Positions 56,637-64,000 of a DNA stretch of 64,000 nucleotides are shown in pieces. Position 1 is the first letter of the stretch. Every line of letters begins with the position of its first letter. The notes under the pieces are model-generated. The model was not told the origin of the DNA. It saw only the letters and a list, made by a program, of their open reading frames with translations, and did no database searches. The position numbers and the translations under genes are program-made. Origin of the DNA: Cryptomeria japonica (Eukaryota > Streptophyta > Pinopsida > Cupressales > Cupressaceae); contig NC_081407.1 in NCBI RefSeq assembly GCF_030272615.1, forward strand, positions 155,036,548 through 155,100,547, given 5' to 3'.

Positions 56637-58690
56637 TCAAGTTGAAGATCATGAAAGAACTATTCACTTGCATAACACACTAGGGAAACAAAAACAACTC
56701 ACCAACACAAGTGAATGCTCAAATTCTGCAGGGCAGAATATAAAAACTGATAATAAGGAGCATCTATTTGGAAACAAATGTAACAATTTTAGATTTAATC
56801 CTTTCTTCAATGGATATTGTTTCTTTTGTAACATATTTAGTCACAGAGTGAGCACCTGCAAATTTATGGTGCCCAGATCATCAAGTTTTGGTCGAAATCA
56901 ATATTCAGGTTTGCCTAAAACAATCAGATGGTTCAAGTGTAATGCTATTGGTCATACTTCAAATGAGTGCAAACAAAATAAATCAAGTACAAGAAAGGTT
57001 TGGAAACCCAAACAAGTAAATATCATAGAACAATCCATGCTTGTCCAAATTGCTTTTCTCTCTAGTAAGAAAACTCCATGGGTTGTTGATAGTGGTTGTT
57101 CTAACCACATGACATGAGATAAAGACAAGTTCTTGAAACTTGAAAATTATGTTGGTGGTGTTGTAAAGTTTGGAGACAATTCTGGGATACAAATAAAAGG
57201 TAGAGGGTCGTTATTGCTAAATGATAATACACTTCTTCATGATGTGTATTATGTAGAAGGTCTTAAACACAACCTTTTAAGTGTCAGTCAGATTTGTGTT
57301 AGTGGGTACAAAGTCTCATTCAACTCACAAGGCTGTGCAATCAAAACAAAATATGGTAAAACATTTTCAACATGACTAAGAACACATGGCAATATATATA
57401 ATCTCCTTGACTCATCAAATCATGAAAGAAATGAAGGTATGTGTCTTATGGGTCAAGTTGAAGATAACTGGTTATGGCATAAACGTCTAGGCCACATAAA
57501 CTTTGAAACTTTGGTTAAAATCAGTAAATATCAGAATGTAAGAGGTCTACCAGTGCTCAATAAACCTGAAAATGCTGTTTGTTCTGGATGTGTCAAAGGC
57601 AAACAAACAAAGGTAAGCTTCAAGTCAAAAGAAAATTCATCTACTAAACCTTTGCAACTAGTTCATACTAATTTATGTGGTCCTACTAGGACAAATTCTA
57701 TCAATGGTGAAAAATATTTCATGTTGTTTGTTGATGACTACACAAGAATGGTTTGGGTAACTTTTCTCAAACACAAGTCAGAAGCCTTTGAAAGATTCAA
57801 GATCTTTCGTAAATTGGTTGAGAAAGAATCAGATTTCAAACTTAAATGTTTAAGATCGAATAAAGGAGGAGAATTTACCTCACAAGAATTCATTGAGTAT
57901 TGTAAAAATCATGGCATAAAAAGACAGTATGCTATTGCTAGAACACCCCAACAAAATGGGGTAGTTGAGTGAAAAAACAAATCTGTCAAGGAAATGGCCA
58001 GAACTATGTTAGATGAAGCTAAGTTGCCTGATAGGTTCTGGAAAGAAGCTGTTCATACAACAATTTATATCCTAAACAAAGTGTAGATCAGAGTGAAGTC
58101 CAATTTTACTCCATATGAACTATGGTATAATCATTCTACAACTATTAAATATTTTAAGATCTTTGGATGCAAATCTTTTATTAAAAAGGATGATGAAAAT
58201 CTTGGCAATTTCCAGTCTAAGTCAGATGAGGGTATCTTTTTAGGATACTCTACACATAGTAAAGCATATAAACGCTTCAATATAAGGCTAAATAAAATCA
58301 TTGAATCTATAAATGTCACATTTGATGAGAAGGTGTTTTTAGATAATAATCATGTTCAGGATGTCCAAGAGGAGCCTACTTTAATACTTGGTATATCTCC
58401 TGAATCTGTTGTTGTAGACATCTCTCAGCAGGAGAATGCATCAAGTCCTAAAGTAACATAACCTCTATCTACACCCTCCAGGATTATTACTAAGAGACAT
58501 CCCCAAAATATGATTATAGGGGATAAAGATGCTGGAATTTTAACAAGAAGAAGAGTTAAACCTGATGAACAAGCTCAAATTGCTAAACAATTTTGTTTGG
58601 TAACTGAATTTGAGCCTAAGACTATTAATGATGATTTGAATGATGATTTCTGGTTGAAATCAATGCAGGAAGAAATTAGTTAGATTGAGA
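56637..58690 (+). pseudogene. Protease and integrase (element G)
   Basis: One frame with stops. Basic/Asn-rich linker with two further Cys-rich motifs (CFFCNIFSHRVSTC, CNAIGHTSNEC). Protease WVVDSGCSNHMT (about 57080) followed by TGA 57116. Pre-integrase WLWHKRLGHINFETL (about 57470) with the CSGCVKGKQ end of the zinc finger. Integrase core with Asp in LQLVHTNLCGPTR (His-Thr-Asn, so the expected first Asp is Asn) and PQQNGVVE with its Glu (about 57955), followed by TGA. Downstream: NFTPYELWYN and GCKSFIKKDD. TAG codons at about 58084 and 58681 stand where Gln is expected. Confidence 0.85.
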
Positions 58691-60150
58691 AAAAAAAACT
58701 TGGGAGTTAGTCCCAAGACCTGATAATAAAAACGTAATTGGTGGAAAATGGATTTTCAGAAACAAACTAGATGAGTGTGGTAAAGTGGTACAAAATAAAG
58801 CATGTTTTGTGTGCAAAGGGTATGCATAACAAGAAGGTGTTGACTTTGGTGAGACCTTTGCGCCTGTGGCTTGCATTGAGTCAATTAGAATATTTTTAGC
58901 ATATTCTTGCTTTAAAAATTTTAAGGTTTACCAAATGGATGGTAAAACTGCTTTCTTGAATGGATTTATGGAAGAAGAGGTTTATATGGAACAAACTGAA
59001 GGATTTGTTGTTTTAGACAAACTTGATCATGTCTACAGGTTAAAAAAGGCTCTTTATGGCCTTAAACAAGCTCCTAGAGCTTGGTATTCTCGGTTGAATT
59101 CACATTTGATAGCGAATGGTTTCATCAAAGGTAGTGTGGACAACAATCTTTATATCAAGAAAGAAGGTAATGACATTCTTGTTGTAGAAGTCTACGTTGA
59201 TGACATAATTTTTGGCAGCAATGATGATGCACTATCTAATTTTTTTTCAAAGATAATGACTTCTGAATTTGAAATGTCAATGTTAGGAGAACTATCTTTT
59301 TTTCTTGGACTTCAAGTTACTCAACTTGGAAATGGCATTTTTATTTCACAAACAAAATATGCCAAAGATATGCTAAAGCGGTTTCAAATGGCTGAATTAT
59401 AATGCAATATGTACTCCCATGGTTACTGGCTGTAAATTATCTAAAGTCGATGAAATTCCTGCTATTGATCAAACTATGTATAGGTCAATGATTGGCATTT
59501 TACTATACTTAACTGCATCTAGACCTAATTTGATGTAGACAATGTGTATGGTTTCTAGATTTCTGTATGCTCCTAGACAGTCTCATTTTACAACTGTTCA
59601 AAGAATACTAAAATAAATTAAGGGTACTCTTGATTTTGGTCTTTGGTATCCTAGAAATGACAATTTTACTCTGCTGGCCTATACTGATGTTGATTGGGCT
59701 AGGTGTGTGGATGACCGAAAAAGAACTAGTGGTGCTGCATTTTTCCTTGGCGATAGTCTTGTGGCATGACACAGTAAGAAACAAGATTGCATCTCACTTT
59801 CCACAACAGAAGGAGAATATGTTGCTGCTACATCTTGTTGTACTCAGTTGTTATGGATGGCTCAAACTCTTCTGGATATGAGCATTATTGTTGACAAACC
59901 CCTTACTATTTTTTTTGATAATACTAGTGCTATAAGTCTCTCTAAAAATCCCGTGATGCATTCCAGAATGAAACACATTGCAACTAGGTTACTCTTTCTC
60001 CGTGACAAGGTATTGGCTAATGAAGTTACATTGGAATATGTTCCTACTCAAGCACAAGTTGTAGACATTTTTACCAAGCCTTTAGCTACATATGTATTTG
60101 AAAGGCTTCGGTTACGATTGGGAGTTGTTTCTCAGTCTACTCTTGTTTAG
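58691..60150 (+). pseudogene. Reverse transcriptase and RNase H (element G)
   Basis: After a frameshift in an A run at about 58690, RT reads VIGGKWIFRNKLDECGKV, a TAA near 58828, [46 protein letters not shown], and the catalytic YVDD in [12 protein letters not shown] (about 59195). Another shift near 59400 leads to TPMVTGCKLS, SMIGILLYLTASRPN, ILLAYTDVDWA-type RNase H, ISLSTTEGEYVAA and ending VDIFTKPLATYVFERL and LGVVS (60125). Stops at about 59537, 59616 and 59767. All core RT motifs are recognisable. Confidence 0.9.
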
Positions 60151-60776
60151 CACATCTATTCATTGGTTGAGGGGGAGATTTTCTCTCCACCAATAGCTTT
60201 ATGTTGCTGTATTTGTTATTACATATCACTGTTCCTCATTATATTGTGCAACTGTTCCTTCACCCTTTGTCCTTGAAGACAAAAAAGGGGGAGATGTCTC
60301 AGAATATTCATGGTTGAGATTATGTTGAGATTATGTTGAGATTATGTTTATCAGATATCAGATTATCATGCTCAGGTTAATTCTCTGTTTGTTGCTCAGG
60401 TTGAGATTATGTTGAGATTATGTTTATCAGATATCAGATTATCATGCTCAGATTTCAGATTATGCTTAGGTTAATTCTCAGATTATGCACTCTCAGATTA
60501 TGCTCAGGTTGATTCTTATATCAATTTTGCTTTGATGATGCTATGATTTCTTTGTTGATTGCATGGTTTATGATTCAGGATTCATGGTTCATGTCACTGA
60601 GATTGCATGAGTTATGAATCATGGTTCATGGTTCATGTTATTGACATTGCATGGCTCATGGTTCATGATTTGTTATTCATGTTATTGGCATTGCATGATT
60701 CATGGTTCATGTTATTGGCATTGCAGAGTACATATTATTGGTATTTTTTTTTGCCATCAAGGACAAAAAGGGAATT
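60151..60776 (+). repeat. Repeat-rich 3' UTR and polypurine tract of element G
   Basis: GAGATTATGTT and CAGATTATC/CAGATTATG words recur many times between 60313 and 60510 (one unit of about 90 bp is present twice), then TTCATGGTTCATG words at 60570-60720. The purine run GGACAAAAAGGGAA (60761-60774) sits just before the 3' LTR. Confidence 0.8.
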
Positions 60777-62428
60777 TGTTGGTCTTTTACCTTTCGTTGT
60801 TGTCCTTGATGTCGGCATGTAGTGATTAAGATGACAGGTTGGATCTTTGACTCCTTGGTCTATGTGCAGATCTTTACATAGTGACTTCTTGCCTACGGGT
60901 ACTTGGTTGTAACACTTGGCAATTATGACTTAAGTTTTGTTGTGGCTGAGTTGTCCCACTTGGCAGTTGGTTTTCATGAGAGTTACTTGATTAATAGAAT
61001 TTCTCTTGGCACGTGGGCAGTTTTATCTTGATTAATATCCTTTCACTTGGCACTTGATATTTTTCGGATTTGAAATATCTTTGTTATTTACTTTGGGGCT
61101 TGTATGTCATACTTTATCTTTCTTTTGAAATCATCTTCGAATCCTAGTCGCCATGTATCTCTTGCTGCTTGTACCAAATAGTTTGGTTTGTCTCATCATC
61201 ATGAATAGGAAAGTGGACTTCGAGAAAAGGTTGGTTTGGTTTGTTTCATCATCATGCACATGAAAGTGGACTTTGAGCAAAAGATGTATACGCTCCATAT
61301 AGGTTTTTCAATTTCTTCAGATTGACTTTTGGCCGACATAGCCAGGTATTCTTTCAGCTTAACAAGCAAAAGCCAAGATTCAGATTATTGTTTAATTAAA
61401 GGACTTATCTATTGACAGTTGGTTAAGAAGTTAGTTTCATAACAACTCTTTAGTTATGAGTATTTCATTTAAAAAAAAAGGCATTATTTCATTTTGCTGT
61501 TTTGAAGAGATGCACATATATTTATTAAAAAATGGAAGAGGTTTAATATACGTAAAAAAGAGGAAAAAGTGTTGAAACGTTTCTCTATTGCTCTGTTTTT
61601 ATTTCTTTTGTACCAAATTTGGAAAACATAGAAAGAGGGTTTTGAAAGAAGTCTTTAAAGAAGTTTTTTTTCTCGTCCTTGAATAGTATTGAGCTTTTGT
61701 GATACTGCAATATTATGTTTGCCAGTTCATAATACTATTCAACAGTGGATTATTCAATTAGCTTTCATTGAAATGTTCTTGTAAGTTGTCATCAACCATG
61801 ATTTTGGAACTACAGATACGTTGTATGGTCAGTGTTGAGAGCAACTTCTTATAGGTTCTTAAGATTGTAAGATGTTGAGCTTAGACTCCATCAAGGCACT
61901 TTATCTTTGAAGTTGTTTTTGAACTGTGGTTGACATTTTAAAGAAGGTGTTGAGTAGAGACTCCACCATTGTCATAAGTTGAAGTTTTTGAGATAGAATA
62001 AAGCTATCAGGTTACGAGTGGTTTTTTATACCCCATGAGGGTTTTTCCACTCATGAAATTCATGTGTTGTGTAATGTTTCTATGAATTTTTGTCACCTTT
62101 TATGTTCATTCATTCAGTCAGGCTGTGATACATAATGTCATTCATCTATCTGCAAATTAGTGTTAGTAAAATCTACTATGATAATTGCATATGATTTTGT
62201 TTCTGGTTCATCTGTTAGTTGCACTAAAAAGATGTGTCATATAGAGCATGTGTAGATTATTAGTTAATCTATTTTGATCTTGAAAGGATTGAATTTCTTT
62301 GATTAGCAATTCTCTTTTATTGTTCTAGAAAAATCTTAAAAGGTTATTTCAAGTTTACTTAGGTTTTAGAATTTGAAATTTATCACACTCTGATCCCCCC
62401 CCCTCTCAGAGTGAAACCACTTCCAACA
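60777..62428 (+). mobile_element. 3' LTR of element G
   Basis: Homologous to 53581-55288 from TGTTGGTCTTTTACC to CACTTCCAACA. It differs by several small deletions, so the two LTRs have diverged noticeably. Confidence 0.95.
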
Positions 62429-63207
62429 GATTGCTTCTTGAATTTCAACTATGAAAACTCTTACTTAAGCAAGACTAGATGTTCTGTAGTTCTGGAAAAC
62501 TCACCTCAACCTGCAACAATGGTGGAAATCCTATTTTCTTTTTGTCTTTGCATCTCCTCTCGTATTCCTTCTCTTGGTATAATGGGTCTTTTGATGAAAG
62601 ATCCTGGGTAATAAAAAGAGGAATTTAAAGCTTATTCTGGTACATTCAATGCTCACCTACTGTCATCCTATGAAATTGATGCTTAATGCATTCCATAGTT
62701 TGCATTATCATGTCACCTTCATATCAATATGAATAGTTTGTTGAGTTCCACCTATAGTTCTAGAAATGGCTTTTATTTCTACCCAACGAAAGCCCATTTT
62801 GTTGTGGCTCATTTTTGTCTTGAGGACGATCGTTAAGCTATATAATTGTTCTTGACACCATTTTGAGCGCCACCTTTAGTTCTTGCTTGCTTTTATTTTC
62901 ACCTAGTGTAAGATCACATGTGAACTCTGTATGCTCATTGTCTGAGATGTGCATGGGGGTTGTGGATGATAACACAATGCACATACACCCTATATGGACA
63001 AGGTACACAAGTCTATTCTAGAAAATACCAGGTAACCAGAACTCAAGTCTTCAATATTAAATGTGATGAGAAGAAAGACACATGGAATAGTAGTGAATGA
63101 ACATAATAAAATAGAGTAATGAAAATATGAAGAAGATGAATGGATATTTATAGAGGGTCTAACCATGAAGCGTCTAGCATATACCATGTTCTTCTTTACT
63201 AAGCCCG
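62429..63207. other. Right flank of element G; no gene recognised
   Basis: By position the first part should be the interrupted upstream end of D2. Minus-strand translation gives short open pieces but nothing that aligns clearly with the start of D1. Confidence 0.4.
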
Positions 63208-64000
63208 TGTCACACCCCGCCATGAGGCCTAGAGGACATAACAACCAAGAACATGAAAATGCGAATATTTTTTTTTTAAAATCAATTAATATAACATATA
63301 CAAAAGCTAAAGTACAGTTAAACAAAATACATATCGAATCAACTTACATATGTCCTCAAGGCCCCATAACAATGGTACACAAGATTATACATCATCTGGA
63401 ATAATTACAATTAACTTCAATAAAATACAATACAAAATAAAACATGGATACAAGATTCTTGTTACAATGCTCGAGAATTTACATAAGAGTTACATATACA
63501 AATGATAGATCCACAATATACAAATCTTCAAAAGTCCCATGTAGGAAAGTATACATAAATCTGGTGCATCAATGATAGTCTTCAAATCTTCTCTGAGCGA
63601 AATCAAACATGAGGCTAAAAGGGCCAAACCCAATGGGTGAGAAAAACACTCCACCCAACCATGTGGCACCAAAATAGGTCCACCCCCCGTGCTAGGAGAT
63701 ACTAGTTGACCCACTAGGCGGAAGCGAGATAAACAAGAGTTCCAACATGAATCACCTGAGAAACACATATCCATACCAACAGGGAAACAATTAAACTTTA
63801 TATGTGAGAGACTCACAAGTGAACACCATAGAAGCACATGAATAACAACAATACACTGGAAACTTGAGCACAACCACAAAGGCAACAAGCATGAGAAAAC
63901 ATCCACTTCTAGAAACTCAACAATACATGGAAGGAATAGATACGAGTTACCACTAGGTTGCAAGGGAAGAGTGTCATCACTAGAATGTCATGGGTTACCC
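63208..64000 (+). mobile_element. Possible LTR start, running out of the window
   Basis: TGTCACACCCCGCCATG at 63208 resembles the TGTCACACCCC start common in plant gypsy LTRs. No second copy, primer site or coding part is in view. No gene recognised in this stretch. Confidence 0.3.

Larger units (their letters stand above)
53581..62428 (+). mobile_element. Full-length Ty1/copia element (G)
   Basis: LTRs of 1708 and 1652 bp with TGTTGG...CAACA ends, perfect target duplication GATTG (53576-53580, 62429-62433), a tRNA-Met primer site, and the Copia order gag-protease-integrase-RT-RNase H. The coding region has about a dozen lesions, so this copy is inactive. The large LTRs and long gag with an extended coiled-coil resemble the SIRE/Maximus branch, but no env-like frame was found. 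Confidence 0.95.

Overview
The window looks like intergenic DNA of a land plant with a very large, repeat-rich nuclear genome. A gymnosperm fits best, but that is an inference from style and cannot be proven here. The DNA is AT-rich, and almost everything that can be identified is a transposable element. Elements are nested in one another, and nearly every coding region is broken by stops and frameshifts. No host gene, rRNA, tRNA or CRISPR array was recognised.

Layout. 1-5.8 kb: part of a Ty3/gypsy-type element with a 5' LTR end, a tRNA-Asp primer site and a decayed gag-protease frame. It runs into a 2-kb array with a 27-bp period. 6.1-21.1 kb: one hAT transposase gene on the minus strand, split by a 1.25-kb solo LTR and by a 12.1-kb insertion (6912-19050, here called F). 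F carries a minus-strand gene for a roughly 1,100-codon protein that I do not recognise (family D). F is itself interrupted by a solo LTR (10732-11805) and by a complete 4.2-kb non-autonomous Copia element (13151-17341). That Copia element keeps gag and protease but has an unrelated acidic tail where integrase, RT and RNase H should be. 21-24.8 kb: foldback repeats, a CpG-rich island and unannotated DNA. 24.9-34.9 kb: a second hAT gene (plus strand), holding a minus-strand chromodomain Ty3/gypsy element (25787-32516) next to the 5' part of another LTR element (32517-34749).

35-45 kb: LTR fragments, a second F-type terminal module (37533-38775), a CGAGTC-rich island and a 5'-truncated LINE (about 39999-41875). 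45-51 kb: mostly unannotated AT-rich DNA, with an AT-palindrome LTR-like block, a CACTA terminus (49278) and a 1.5-kb pyrimidine tract. 51.4-53.6 kb: a second, diverged family D locus. It is cut at its N-terminus by a full-length Ty1/copia element (53581-62428) that has perfect 5-bp target duplications. The end of the window may be the start of another LTR (63208).

The points most worth following up are: the twice-seen family D protein and its carrier F; the Copia element whose pol has been replaced; two sets of short LTR hairpins whose stems show paired (covarying) changes; and the concentration of in-frame stops at codons one C-to-T step from CGA or CAG, as expected for decay of methylated CG/CHG sites in plants.
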